Shown here: piece by piece, positions 47,061 to 60,490 of the stretch | How positions within the stretch are numbered: position 1 is the stretch's first letter | How the letters are laid out: each line of letters starts with the position of its first letter | Assembly: GCF_029168945.1 (NCBI RefSeq) | Contig: NC_083605.1 | Location: forward strand, 75,844,969-75,908,968 | DNA length: 64,000 nt | Source of the DNA: Cannabis sativa | Lineage: Eukaryota; Streptophyta; Magnoliopsida; Rosales; Cannabaceae | Reading direction: 5' to 3' | Position numbers and translations under genes: made by a program | The notes under the pieces: generated by a model | Databases searched by the model: none | What the model was told of the DNA's origin: nothing | What the model saw: only the letters and a program-made list of their open reading frames with translations

Positions 47061-50000
47061 ATATAAATTAATATCATATTATAAATATTTAACATATTTT
47101 AAAAATATTAGTGTATTATAACTAATATTTTTTAAGAGTGAGATGTAGTATTGTCTACATTGCATGCCAAATATGGCCTATAAAAAGCTAAAGTAATAGA
47201 AGAAATAAATAAAATTTTTATTTTTCATGTACAAAGGTTTATATTTGGCCCTGATGAGTAAGAGGGAGCAACGGTTGCTGCAAAACCTAAGGTGAGTTTG
47301 GACGGAGCGACTGTCAGTGTAGATCTTGGTGGTAATAACAAATATTATCAATTTGAACTTTGTATTTCAAATATTAATTTTTTGACCTAAATTAATTAAA
47401 CCACCTCTCCATAATGAAATTCTTTCCATTGCTTTGTGTTTGTGTTTGTATTTTGTGTTAGAAAAAATTGACCTTAAACGCCTGAAAACCAATAAACCTA
47501 AAGAGAGAACAGATAATGAAACGAGGATTAAAATAAATATTTTATTAATGAAACTTCAACAAATATAAGATGTTATACACAATTAGGAAAACCAGACCAT
47601 CAGACCTTGTTCTCAATAGTATGAACATAACATAATTATTAGCCAAAGTACTAGTGTGAACCATTGACATTCTTAGAACAATAACATGAATTGAAATTAA
47701 AAAAAAAAATAGATATTACACCATAAATATCATAAATAATCTACCCAAGAATCTAAAAAAATCTTGATATTAATCTTGTTAACGATCACTAAATATGTTT
47801 GTGTGGTTTATGTTTATATCATTATGAACATCTCTCCTACTAATAATACGATTAGGGTTGGTCTTAAAATTTAGTATAGCAAAAAAAAAAAAAAACCCTT
47901 ATCTAGAAAAAATATAATATTTTTTAAAATTAGTAAAAAAAAAAAAGTATAATTTTAAAAGGAGAAATTTTTTTCTTGGGTCCTAGACTAAGTAGGTCCT
48001 AAGCACAAACCTAACTCACTTGTACCAAGTCAGGCCTGAATATAATCAACTCTAAGATAAAAAATACTCAAAAATAAATAAATTTATTTGCAAATCGTTT
48101 AAGTAAAGATAAATTAATATTGTTAACGAAGATTTGCAATCTTGAATAATCAAACCAAAATAAAAAATCATAGAAACAAAATGACGAATAGCTTGAATGA
48201 CTATAAGACAATCTAACTTTAAGATTACCTCTTTATGTGGCTGCGCCTCCCATATATATATTTTTATATAATTTCTCACTTTTATTATATTTTAGGTCGG
48301 AATATATATATATATATATGTATATTTTTAATTTGTCCTTTTTAATTAAGTATTGTAGCTTCCACTTCTTCTTCTTTTATTTTTTTTAAAGCATCATAAT
48401 TTGTGTAATATTTGTATATTTATATTGTTGGAATTCATGCAGTAATGTCATAATATTAGACTTTAATTTGTGGCTTTTATTAGGCTTTCTAAGAACTTTC
48501 ATATTATAACACATATTTAAATTATGAAATATTAATACCTAGAATGATCTTACCATGAGAGAGAAACAATATCATAACCAAATCTTTTTGTTTAGGAACA
48601 ATATTAGGAGTTGTTTAGCATCATAATTAAAAAAGTGTTTTTGAACATAAGTAGTGGTGTTTGACATTAGTTTCATATAACCAAATTATATATATGTAAA
48701 ATAATAGCCATTTAAAAAAATTAAGAACAACAAAATATTTTCTAGAGTTTTCATCATTTTTCCCATCAATTACTTTATTTTATTATTATTACAAATTTAA
48801 AATATTCATCTTTCTATAAATATATTATTTAATTTTTTATTGATATTTTTTTTTTTCAAAAAAATCAAACCAAACAAAAACTACAAAAAATGTTTTGCAT
48901 TTTCATTTTTTAAGACACAATTTTAAAAACAATAAATAGAAAATTTCAGTATTAATCTGTAAATTAAATTGCAGGTACACTATTTATTAGTATTAAAATA
49001 CTTTTATTTGATATTATATTATTTTTAAATAAATTTATGCTATAAATTATATTTAGTCTTATAAAGTATAGTAAGAATAGTAATAATTAATTCACTCATC
49101 TTATATAGCATCTCATTAGTTAATGGTATTCAAAAATATTCTATTTAAGAATAATTTTTAATTTATTAAATAATTATTTTTTTTAAATCTCAATTTAAGT
49201 TAGTTATAAAGATGAATAATCTCTAAATTATAATTGATTATACATTTTTTAAGTCTCATATTAAAAAAATATACCTTATAAAAATGATTACATCTTATTC
49301 AAATATATATATTATAACTTTATTTTTGTAAAATTAAAAAATTTATTTTACATTTGAATTACATGTAATATATGGATAATATCATCTCTATAATGTATTT
49401 ACCCAATTATAAAGAGCAAATCAATGTGTCAAACAATCTATAAATATTTTGTAAATAATAGGTATTAAGAATTTTTATTATTATTATTGTTATATGTGAT
49501 ACTAAAAAGGGCAAACCTCTGTTTATTTATAATTACCTCTAAGTTGAAATATAAAATTTTTACATAATAGACCAAAAATTTTAAAGAAATTTACAAAAAT
49601 TTGTTAACATAGAGAACTTTTTATTTTTACGGTTTGACTTTTTTATTTATAAAAATACAGATTTCAATATAATTAGTGTTTGATATTTTTTTTTAATTGA
49701 TTTATAATTGTTACGATGTTAATTTTTTCATTATTTTTTGTTATTTTATAGCTTATTTATAATTATTATAAAGTTGATTTCTCATTAATTTTTTTTAATT
49801 TTTGATGAAAAATTTGTATTTTTGTAATTTTAAAACTTTTAAATCGTAATTTTATAAACAAAAACTTTAAGCCATAAAATTACAAATAAAACATAAAAAA
49901 AAAAATTAGCTTAGTATATTCTTAAATAAATAAAGGTTTTACTATATATATTAGAATAATTATTATATAAAAACAACACCATGAAAGAAAATGAGCTATT

Positions 50001-50403
50001 ATATTTATATATATTGTTAGCCTATATCACTAACCAATTTATCACCACTTTCTAAATATTAACATGTTAGAACATAAAAATGAACTCAAAAACAAAATCT
50101 TCAACAAAAAATAAACCAAAAATATATATATATATATTTATATCAAGAGAATTAATTCACAATGCCTCCAAAAATCTTCAAACTTCTTCTTTCTCCAATT
50201 AATGGAGAATTACTTGCAAGGATTTTGTGGGCCAAAATGATCATCTTCTCTTCTCTTTGAATGTCTTTTTTCTAGTCTACAAACTTAACCAACACTTAGT
50301 TTCTGTTGCAAGGTATGGCCTTTTCTTTGTCAAAAAACTCTCTTCTTAAGGCACCATTTTCATACTCGCCTAAATCTATAAACACAACCCGAGCACTTGT
50401 TCA
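47061..50403. other. AT-rich intergenic DNA upstream of the bHLH 3' end
   Basis: No host gene is recognised. 47235-47345 is less AT-rich and has a short readable stretch, but no family could be named. 48300-48320 is a (TA)n run; about 49610-49890 is a reversed, decayed relative of family B. The last few hundred bases before 50404 are probably the 3' untranslated region of the bHLH gene. Confidence 0.45.
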
Positions 50404-53400
50404 TCAGTGAAGTGTTTCGGTTAAGCAAATTGGAGGAGGAAAATTCGGTTTTTGGTAATTGTCAAATAGAGGAATTCCTCCATTCATAACAACATTACTT
50501 GGTAACTTAGTAGAATCAATCTCATTTGCAGCATTTGTTTGTTGAAGAAGTTGTACGAGCGACCAAAATACATCGATTCTTGTTATGTGATTACTAGCCT
50601 ACAACGAAAGAAACATAAGATCAAAACCAATCTAGAAAAAGCCTTACATAAATTTGATCTCAAATTGATTGAAAAAGCTTTTACCTCAACAATAAAATGA
50701 GCCCATATTTTGTTATTTTCGCGTACTTCCATTACTCCCTTCAATATACTTAACCCGAATCCTCGAATCATGTCTGCTATCTCGAGAAACAATCCATGTT
50801 CCTCGCAAAGCATCTACAGAACAACAAAACATAATTAGTCATTGAGAAAAGTTTGAGCTAATTAAGATGTTTTTCGTGAGATTTATATTACACTTAGTAG
50901 CTACCAGTCATCAAGCCTGTAATTAGGTTTTGGTGTTCATAAATCTACGAGTTTTACTTACTTCAATAAGCATTTGGCCCGGTGGATTAAGGTCCTCGAC
51001 GATAATAGGGCAAGCCATCGATTGACCCCCAACTTCGAAAGCCCATGTAACTCCACCACCACCACCACCACTAGTGCTACTGATGTTGTTGTTGTTGTCT
51101 CTTAGAATGGCGCCATTGTCATTGTTGATCAACTGAATTTCATTAAAGTTTGTTAATTTCTTGTACTAGTAAATGAAAATCGAGTTTTAAGTGAAAAGTT
51201 CATTACTTTAGGCTTATTGGATTGCTTGAGCTTGTCAGCGTATTTTGTCACGCCTTGCAAGAAAAGCATGTACTTGATCGTTCGGTCCAATAAAGAATCA
51301 ATGCTACACTGTTACATTACATTACATCAAAGCAAACATGAAAGATGTCAATAAAAATTTCGAAAACTAATATGCTGTTGAATCTCGAAATGACAGCAAA
51401 AGATTGTACCTTTCCACCACTAGGAATGATGCCTCTTAACTCTTTGATTCGGTCTTGGATTAGCTGACGATCCTTAGGTCTCGGTCTAGTACTCTCCCCC
51501 GGCCTCGCCCTCTTCCTAATAACCTTTTTAGGCTCCTCACTCGCCATCTGCGATTGAGACAGAACAGTGCTGCTACTACTTCCACCAATGATGCTATAAC
51601 TATCATCAATCCATAAACCAACTTGTGATTTAGGAACCTCCTTTGTTGTGTTTTGAATTTTCCTCCTTTTAATTGGTGATGAAAATGATTCATCTTCCAA
51701 ATTTGATTTAGTCAAACATGTAGAAGAACTATTTGAACCAACCAAAAGTTGTTCAATTCCTAGCTCTGAGAATAACCCTTTTCGGGGATAAGATTTCAAC
51801 CCCGAAATGCATTTTCCTGATGCAGAACTTGGCATCATAATCTCATTTTCATCACCCTGAATGATACCAGATTTAACATAGCTTTGAGTAGATTCAGTTG
51901 GTATCTGTTGAATTGCCTTATCACCATTCAGATCAGGTGATGATGAAGAGGCAAACCACTGTGAAAGATCATCCAATTGCCCCAACAAATCTGTTCTGAA
52001 ATCCATTGGCTCAAATTCCTCGAACAACTTCTCGGGAAAACTCTCCAAGCTATTAGCTTTTCCCGAGCACACGAGTTGCTGCTGCTGCTGCTGCTGCTGA
52101 GACACGAAAGAATCTTGATTCGACGAAGCCAAAGTAGGATATTCGGTACAGAACAAGTCATGATCATCAAGAAAAGTTTCATTTTTTTTGTTAAAAAATG
52201 ACATCTTTTCCCAATCCATATCAGATACAGAGCAATTGTTTTCCCCGAAAATTGGAGGAATGAACTCGCTACTCGAATTTTGTGATGAGAATAAAGAAGC
52301 AAACAATCCATTTATATCAAAGTTCTCAACTTTTTCATAACAATGAGCATTTTCCAATGTGTTAAACACATCAACATTTTCGGTTTCTTGAAAAACCCTC
52401 ATTGTTTCATTAACAAAATCCAAGCTCTCAGATATCTGAACCAACAAAAACAACAACAACAACATAGGATTAATCAAACAACAGTTCAATCACACAACAC
52501 AAACACTAATCAAATTATTACAAGTGTTCTTCTAACCATCTCAACAGATCCGAAATGTACTACTCCTCGCGATTCAACCGGAACAACCACAATTGTCTGC
52601 AAATCGAGTTTGATTGTTACTAATTCTGAGTTCTAAACTAAAATTCTACAAATTTCATAACACTAACAACACAATTTTGTAATAAAAATGGTACCTTTAT
52701 TCCAGAAGAAAACTCATAACAAACTTCAGAATCATCCTATATAAGAGTGAAAGAAAATTCTCAATAAGGAAACATTACAATATAACAACAAAAATTCAAT
52801 CTTTTTTTTCCTTAAAAAACAAAACCTTTGTATAAAATATCAACTTTAACAAAAAAAAAATACCTGAAAAAAGTGATTATTTTGAGTAGATCTGAAGGAA
52901 TTCCATTCCTCATTAGCTTGAATCCATTGGTATTTTCCATTCAAAGCAGTTTGACCAATAATTCTACATTGACACATTTAATTTATTTATAAGAAAAATG
53001 TATAATTAATTAATTGAATAATTAAAAAAAAAAAAGTTTAGGATCATACCCTTCTCCAAGCATATGGATTTTTAGAAGCATATTTTCAATGACTGCACCA
53101 ACTTGGTCCTCAAAGTAAGCATCTTCAAGAGACAACAACCTAAGACAATTCAAAAGAACATAATTATTCATAGAATTAGCTAAATTAATATTGACAATAT
53201 ATGTATTATTTTCTTAATAAAGCTTACTTTTTTATAATGTTAATTAAATGAAATTTCACAAAACTTTACAAAAATGCAGATTAAGAAAAGAAAATCAACA
53301 TTAACTTTTCTTCTCTTTCTCTCTTAATAAGAAAATGTTTTTAAGAGAACACAAATCTCAAATGTGACTGATTTTTTTTTTTTTTTTAAAGTTGGAGAAT

Positions 53401-53588
53401 TGATGAACAAAAGAACAAAAGGAATATGTTGTAAAAGAAGAAAAGACAAAATAAACATTAAAAAAAAAAAACACTTACATGGGATTTCTTTGGTCAAAAC
53501 ACCAAAAAACACCATAAGACCAACCATTACTAACACAAAGATTCTTGAGTGTTCTTCTAAGTACTGAACTGTTCTCAGCTTCACCCAT
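50404..53588 (-). CDS. LONESOME HIGHWAY-like bHLH transcription factor
   Basis: LHW-type atypical bHLH proteins dimerise with TMO5-type bHLHs to drive vascular and root cell divisions. Ten exons: 53479-53588, 53050-53139, 52864-52963, 52695-52736, 52537-52596, 51410-52435, 51207-51308, 50962-51132, 50685-50813, 50404-50598; 674 residues. The N-terminus MGEAENSSVLRRTLKNLCV and the ICVNxWSYGVFW-like and IVVVPVESRGVVHFGS blocks form the bHLH-MYC_N-like domain. A poly-Gln run of eight (247-254) and Ser-rich text follow. The bHLH starts near 442 (KRARPGESTRPRPKDRQLIQ) and crosses into exon 7 (DSLLDRTIKYMLFLQGV). An ACT-like C-terminus ends VFWSLVQLLQ plus a 45-residue tail. It may be the bHLH155/157 or EMB1444 paralogue rather than LHW itself. 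A four-codon uORF (ATG at 53662) is in the leader. Confidence 0.93.
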
Positions 53589-53927
53589 TTTTCACCAACT
53601 ATGAAATTAATTAAAAAAAAATAATAATAACAAAACTACAAAGCTCACTACTCCAAACCCATAAAACGACACCGTTTAAGCCAAACCCAACCAAACTAAG
53701 AGAACTGATAATTTGATAAAGTCTCTTACCCACAAACCAAAATGACACAAACTCAAAACCCAACTCTCTTTTTTTGTTTTGATTAATAAAATATGAAACT
53801 TTCTTCTCAAAACCCCAAAAAAAAAAAGAAACCCAGAAGAAGAAGAAGAAGAAAGTTTAAGTCTTTGGCTTTAATGGAGTTAAAAACAGAAGGTGACAGT
53901 TGAAAGAATCTGAATGAAGAACAAAAG

Positions 53928-53954
53928 CTGAGTTTTTTATTTATAAAAACTCAG
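53928..53954 (-). promoter_or_regulatory. TATA box of the bHLH gene inside a perfect inverted repeat
   Basis: TATAAATA (- strand, 53938-53945) lies about 350 bp upstream of the ATG. It sits in the loop of a perfect 10-base inverted repeat CTGAGTTTTT (53928-53937) / AAAAACTCAG (53945-53954). The downstream leader is purine/pyrimidine-rich with a GAA repeat (53837-53852). Confidence 0.5.
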
Positions 53955-54919
53955 AGTGTTTGTAAGAAAAAGAAAAATTAGGAACAGAAAAAAAGTGGTC
54001 GGTGAGAGAAAGTGATATAACTATGTAATGTATTAAAACCATGTTTATAAATTATATATATACTTACAAAAAACAGGTTTTTTTTTATTTTTTTTTTATT
54101 TTTTGGAAAATGAAAAAAAAAATCCCATAAATGTAAATGATTTGTCTTCAAAAACCCAAAATCTTAAAAGAAAAAAAAAACAAAATTGTGATAAGACTCC
54201 GAAGTTGGAGGGGAACACTAAGATCTTAAGCATTTACTATGTTAATATCTTTGTCTTTGGACTTACAAGGCCAATGGTCCCCATTTTTTTTTTGGAGGGG
54301 ACAACTTTCGGTTTGGTTTACCGGTAATAGCCGGTAATTATAGTTGGTTTTTTTTTTTTTTTATTTTGGGTGGTAAGTGAAATTTGAGAAAGTAAAATTA
54401 GTGTATTGGAAATTTATAATGATTTAATGTGAAAAATATATAGTTGGTGATTTGGAACTTTAATAGTGTGATATTTTGTGGATTTGTGTTAATTTGTGAT
54501 GAAGATTTAGATGGATAATAAATCTAGAGAAAATCTAGGGTTATTTTTCCTTCTACAAACAAAATAATAAAAAAAAAATCTAGAGGATTGATTTACATAT
54601 ATAGATATAGATGAATGAAAATATGTTGTGTTATATAGTTTGTTTAGTAAATGGTAATGGAAATTGGAATAGAGAAATCATAATTTGAATTATGTTGTTT
54701 ATATAAATTACTAATTGGTAATAAAAAAAAGTAGCAGATGGATCTAATTTATAATATTTAATTTTTTACATGTTAGTAATATTGTTGAGCTAGTGATATG
54801 TAGTTATGTGTTAATTTTTAAGGTTGCTTTTTAATTTTTTTTTTTTTTTTGAAGATTGTTATTCTAATATAACTTTGTTTTTTGGTTTGGTGTTGTGATA
54901 TTTTTTTAGATTTGGTGAC
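53955..54919. other. Upstream region of the bHLH gene
   Basis: AT-rich with several homopolymer runs (poly-T at 54079-54101 and 54346-54362). No coding sequence recognised. Confidence 0.4.
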
Positions 54920-55174
54920 AACTATTATTTATGGGAAGGTGTTCTTTCAATGGGATGAGGCTCTGTTTGAAGTTGTTATAGCTTTATTATCTAAATTTTC
55001 GGAGGTAGTTTTGTCCCATGTGGCTTGTGTTTAGATTTCTGCAGCTCATGGTCTGACAAAACATGTCTTTCGGTTAGACAATGAGCTATTCTGGTTCGAG
55101 GAGGTTCCACCGCTGACTGTAGTTTGCTGCATTGTTAATCTTGTGTGACTATGTTCACCACGTCAAAAAAAAAA
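54920..55174 (+). mobile_element. LINE 3' tail (end of RNase H domain plus poly-A)
   Basis: Reads FSEVVLSHVACV, stop, ISAAHGLTKHVFRLDNELFWFEEVPPL, the typical end of a plant LINE RNase H domain (here the AAHxL motif), then a short 3' untranslated part and a 10-base poly-A (55165-55174). The 5' end is truncated and its exact position is uncertain; no duplication was found. Confidence 0.65.
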
Positions 55175-56164
55175 TGTATTACATAACAAAGAAATGTGAT
55201 GAGGAATGCTATAAATTGATTATTAGGTTTTGTTTAGATTCTAAATAATTTAAAACAGAGAGAGAAAAATAAAACTTTCGTATTTCGATTTAATATATGT
55301 AAATTGATATAATTCCCTAAAAAAATAATTTGAGTTTTTTTTATAGAACACACTAAACATAGTATTTATAATTTTATGAAATTTAATAAATATAAATATA
55401 TTCAAAAAAGAAAACATTAAAAAAAAGTCTCATACCAAATTTATAAAAAAATTATTTTTTTTAATATTTTCATACTATTTTTCTCATAAAATAAAATTTC
55501 CTTAATTAATTAATTAGTAAAATCAAGAACCACACAAAGCCTAACAAATGATAAAAATTATTTTTAATTTTTTAATTACAAATAATAATAAAATTATAAA
55601 AAAAGATATAAAGAAGAAAATATCATAGAAGAAAAAAATTATTAGATATATTTTTAATCATTAAAATAAAAGAACACTTAGAAGTTAGAAAATTAGAAAA
55701 GAGTACTACTTAATAAAAATGTCATACCATAACATTATATTTTATAAGAATATAAGAAATATTAATATTTCTCTTTGTTAATAATATATAGAGATCACCT
55801 TAGAAAATATATATAGATATATATATGGGTTATGATGAAATACTCATTATGAATTGCATAAATGATAGCATAATATATTACAATTTTATTCATTGAACAA
55901 ATAATGTATATATATATATGTATAAGCATTATGATATATAATTAGTCAAACATAACACAAATAGAACCAATTTGGTAATTGATCATGTAATAAGCAAAGA
56001 AATCGTAAACAAGAAGCCATGAAAAAATTATATCGATTCATTTCACCTAAAAATAAAAGTGTAAATAAGATGCTCCTCATGATATAAATAAAGTAGCTAG
56101 TAAAAAAATACTAATTAATTTGCATGTAAAAATTTAAAAATGAAGGGGAAAATGTCCCTCTCGA
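55175..56164. other. AT-rich intergenic DNA
   Basis: No gene or well-defined repeat recognised. Confidence 0.35.
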
Positions 56165-56960
56165 AACTACTACATATAACTAATTTAGTTTATATTTGAT
56201 TGCAGATAAATAACTATACATTAAGTGTCAAGTTAATAGAGTTGAGGCTAAATTTTGCTTTGAAAGTAATAGTTTATTTTTGTTTTTAATTGGGTTTCGC
56301 GGATACATAATGAGGCAGCTCATGCTCTTGCTAGACGGGGTTTGTCTTATATATTTGTAATGGTTTGTTTCGTTTCTGGGAGGTGAGTCCCTACGTGCTC
56401 ACCAAATTTCTTATTTTAGCTAAATGAAATTTGGTCTTTTAGCAAAAAAAAAATATCAAGTTAATAGTCACGTGACAATTTTTGATGGGTCTATATTATT
56501 AAATTTTTATTTTTTATTTAAAAATAATTTAAATATATCAAAGCCAGCCCTGAGAATATATGAGCCTATAGCAATTTAAATTTTTTGGGCCTTCAATTTC
56601 AAAAATATATATAAAAAAAAATATTAAAAAACAATGTTATGAGACTCAAATCCAAACTATTGTGTAATGTATCATACACCTCAGCCAATTATGTTGTTTA
56701 CAATACATTTAATTTTACTTAAATAAAAACCTAATGAAAATTTTATTTTTTATTTTAGGTCCTTAGAAAGTGTGGGCCTAGGTACGGCCTAGCCCGTTTC
56801 TACCTATCATGTCTATGTCTAGGACTAACCCTACTTAACACTTAACGACCAGGTACTTACGAAAATTCTAAAAGTATAACTTAATTATTATTATCGTTAA
56901 AAATTAAACTTAAATATTTATCAGCATGAATTTAAATATTTACGCTATAAATTGCTTAAA
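56165..56960. repeat. Family E repeat, interrupted by two later insertions
   Basis: The left part (to about 56239), the middle (56468-56540) and the right part (about 56835-56960, CTTAACACTTAACGACCAGGTACTTACGAAAATTCTAAAAG) align in order with the undisturbed copy at 23838-24193. The first break is a LINE tail; the second (about 56545-56830, starting CAGCCCTGAGAATATATGAGCC) is an unclassified element with GGGCC-rich ends. Confidence 0.6.
56240..56455 (+). mobile_element. 5'-truncated LINE insertion with perfect 12-bp target duplication
   Basis: 216 bp ending in poly-A (56444-56453) between perfect direct repeats TCAAGTTAATAG (56228-56239 and 56456-56467). It translates to NWVSRIHNEAAHALARRGLSYIF, the C-terminal end of a LINE RNase H domain, plus a short 3' untranslated region. 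It is inserted inside an older family E repeat. Confidence 0.88.
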
Positions 56961-59235
56961 TAATGTGTAGAGTACGTAGTAATGTACGTATATAATATTT
57001 GTATCCGTAAATATATGATAAATACATGTGCAAAAGGTCCATTAATAATTATTATGGTGAATTAATTAAAAATACAAACCCTAGAGATATCGAGTTAATA
57101 AGGTAGTCTGCAATATTATTAATTCCATTCATTATGAGATATATAAATATATATATATAAAAATGTATATATATATTTATATATGTATTGGGGTCGGGCC
57201 TAACTGAAAATATAGGTAGCACAAAGCTCGAGTCTTGAAAATGACAACTCCTCTATGTGCATTATATCACAACTTTGATATATGAATAAATATTTATACT
57301 TTTATATAAATAAAACTAAGTATATAGATTCACTATATACAATTAATTAATATTTGGTTGTATAAGTTTTATTGACATTTGTTATATGTATATTGGCTCT
57401 TTTAGATAATAATAAAATAATTTGCTATTATATATATATATTATTATTGAATATTTAAACTTTGGTTACTATCACTATATTAATTATTAATAATATCATA
57501 TAGGAAATTTATATAATAGATCCTTATAAAGTTGTTTGGTTAAATTTCTTATTTCTTTCAGCAATCAAAAAATATGTTTACTCTAATTTTTTTTTATAAA
57601 CGCGTGTTTTGTAACTATTTAAGATTATTAGTGAATTTTTAGAAAATTTTAAATTTTAAAAATAAGATTTAAGCAATTATTTATCATGCGTATAAGAAAA
57701 AATAATTGCACATACAACAAAATATAAAAATTTTATTTTTCGTACTGTAAAATAATAAAAATTTTCTAAAAAATTATTCTAAAATAACTATAATATATAT
57801 GATCAAGGACGGACCCGCTAGTATTAATGTTAGGGCTATAAGCCCCACTAATAAAAATGTTATATTTTAAAAAATTAAATGTAATTTTTTTAATTTAATA
57901 AATATAGAATAAAATAGTAGAGAAACTTCTATAAAATTAAATAAATCTAATAGAAATAATTATAATATAAATATAAATATATTTAAATAATAAATAAGTT
58001 CCCATCAAATAAAAATTCTAAATTTTTATGATATATAATCATGAAAAAACTTAAACTAAAAAATTCCTATAAAACACCCTATAATTTAGACTTATATATA
58101 TTGTTATATCTTTTTAAATTTCATTATTTTTTTTTTTTTTTGATGCAACATTATTAATTAATCTAGATAACTGGTTTTTTCGTAGTATGAGCTTATACTG
58201 AGTGGTCAATACAAATTGTATAGAATTTATATATTATTATATATTATCATATTCTTTATCTGTCAGTTTTATGAATTATTAATTATATATTAAATAAAAA
58301 TAAAAAATATATAAATTAACCTGGCCACCACTAGATATTACAATCATCACATGATGTCATTATTATTATGAGTATATAATATTTGTCATATAATAATATA
58401 TTTATATATATGTGTATCAAAATGATCATTCAAATTCAAAATATATTAATATTATTACACCTAATAATGTTCTCAACAAGTAGAAAAATATCATTTAAAA
58501 ATGAAGCTATAGGTAGTTAATTATAATCATTTTTCTTACCCTCAAGTGTTAAAATAATTAATGAAAATTAATAAATTATACCATATGATTGCATTATTCT
58601 TTATCGGATTAATTTAAATTTATTTTGAGATTGATAAGTGAGACTCGAATTAAAAAAAAAATTATGCTCGATCGAACGAATTTTAATTAAAGAAGAATAA
58701 ATACTTATTTATTAGTAATTTATATGTGTTTTATGGAAATACTAGCTTAATATTATGTTTTAATACTCTTTAGGTATACATTTGTTTATATATAAAAAAA
58801 TTTAGTCAAAATATAACATACATATATAATTTTAAATTTTAAAATATGTAAAATAAATATTATAAAAAACATATTATAAATTAAAGGATTATAACTAATG
58901 TTATTTTTTATAATAAATATATAAAACTAAAATTAAAGTCCCATAGTGAAGCCTAGGTGACTCAATTGATCATCCTTGGAAACTGCAAAACCCTAATTAA
59001 TTAATTAATTAATTAATTAATTATTAAAAAACCTAAGTTTTTGTGGCTAATAATTATTAATTATAAGCTATATATATTGGTAGGGTTTGTAGGGATCAAT
59101 TTCTGGTTTCATCTCCTGCCATTTTTAATCTTGTCACCCACCCCAAACCTCGTTTATATCAATTAAAACCTATAAATAAATTAATAATAATAATAATAAT
59201 TTATTATTTTATTTTATTAATTTATTTGCCTATAT
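56961..59235. other. AT-rich intergenic DNA
   Basis: Contains a family C relative (about 57590-57810) and a stretch beginning GGACGGACCCGCTAG at 57806 that resembles the end of an hAT-like element. No coding sequence seen. Confidence 0.4.
58994..59023. repeat. (AATT)n microsatellite
   Basis: About seven consecutive AATT units; a potential length marker. Confidence 0.85.
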
Positions 59236-60490
59236 TTTTTTTGAAAATAAACGTAGGTTATATTAAAATAGAACTAGACCTCATGGTCGTTACATAAAAT
59301 GTTTTCCGGAACAGAATTGATCGGGATCGATCCAAACACTTGGTGGGTGAAGGCCCACTTAGCGACATTGTGTGCCGCAAAGTTACAGTTCCTACTAACA
59401 TTTGAAAAATTACAACACATTAAATAAGGAGAAGACTTAGAACAAAAGGAGACATAGTTCTCAAGAGCCCAATGAGTCGCCTTCCCATTGAGAGCGTTGA
59501 TTACTAGTCTCGAGTCACTCTCCACAATAACATAATTATACTTTAAATCTAAAGCAACCGACACCGCCAAACAACAGGCCGCCGCTTCTCCGCAAAGAGC
59601 TTCCGAGAAATCCAATCTAGCCGTGTGAATAGAAACCACCCTCCCTAGATGATTCCTAGCAACAACAGCTATGCACATACTCTCCAAACCCACGCGAACA
59701 TCACAGTTTAACTTTATCCAGTCTAGCGGTGGAGGCATCCAGGTGTCCTTCTCAGGCGGAGTAGGACTATGCAATAGAGAAGTATGTGCATCTGCAAAAG
59801 AAGAACAAATATGGTCAATATATTTAAGAACATTAGGAGTGCAATTATTATGTATGACGTCGTTGCGCATCCTCCATATGTTGTCCACTACAAACGAGGC
59901 ATACAGGAAGACATCGTCCACTCGGAGACCCCGGCTGTTAAGGCTCCAAATGAACTTCACCCAATCCCAAACACGAACACCGATGTCACACACAGGGAAA
60001 ATCCCCCACGGAGACGACCTCCATAAGTGCATCGCCACATCGCAGGTAAGAAACAAGTGTTCCATAGTTTCCTCACCCCTACCACACAACGGACAACTGG
60101 AATCATCAATCTGAAGTCTTCGTTTAATCACAGCTCTAACAGGGAGAGCTTGGGAAAGAATGCACCACCAAAGAACCTTATGTCGCTCCATGATTTTACT
60201 ATTCCAAAGTTTATTCCAGAGCGCGGGGGCAACATTACACTGGGGAGCTCTCTCCAAAGCCTGGGACAGATAAGCCGATTTACTAGAGAATCGCCCATTA
60301 CTTTCCAAGGTCCACAACCAACTATCCTGACCCGAACCTGGGGGGGAACCATTTTTCAGAATAGCTATCACCGTCTCTTGGTCAAACAGATGTTTAAGCT
60401 TAGGGACGTCCCACCCTCCCGAAGGCAACAAAAGATCAGCAACACAACTATTATCCATAGCAACACTTTGGTTTGGACATAATATATCTT
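59236..60490 (-). mobile_element. 5'-truncated LINE with an open ORF (zf-RVT and RNase H)
   Basis: On the - strand an uninterrupted frame runs from about 60488 (ATG at 60458) to the stop at 59274: 394 residues from the ATG, with no frameshift. It holds the C-terminal part of a plant LINE ORF2: CPLCGRGEETMEHLFLTC is the zf-RVT knuckle; LNCDVRV, CGEAAACCLAV and VESDSRLVI carry the RNase H Asp, Glu and Asp; NFAAHNVAKWA is the C-terminal motif. A poly-A tail (as T at 59236-59243) follows a 30-base 3' untranslated part. The reverse transcriptase itself is missing, so it cannot move alone. No target duplication was recognised. Confidence 0.88.

Noticed and set aside
52436..52489. MNCCLINPML... as start of the bHLH protein
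   Set aside because: This is intron read-through; the acceptor at 52436-52437 and five upstream exons with the LHW-type N-terminal domain show the true start at 53588.
59671..60482. Overlapping + strand open frames of 80-151 codons
   Set aside because: They are antisense to the LINE ORF and have no family resemblance.
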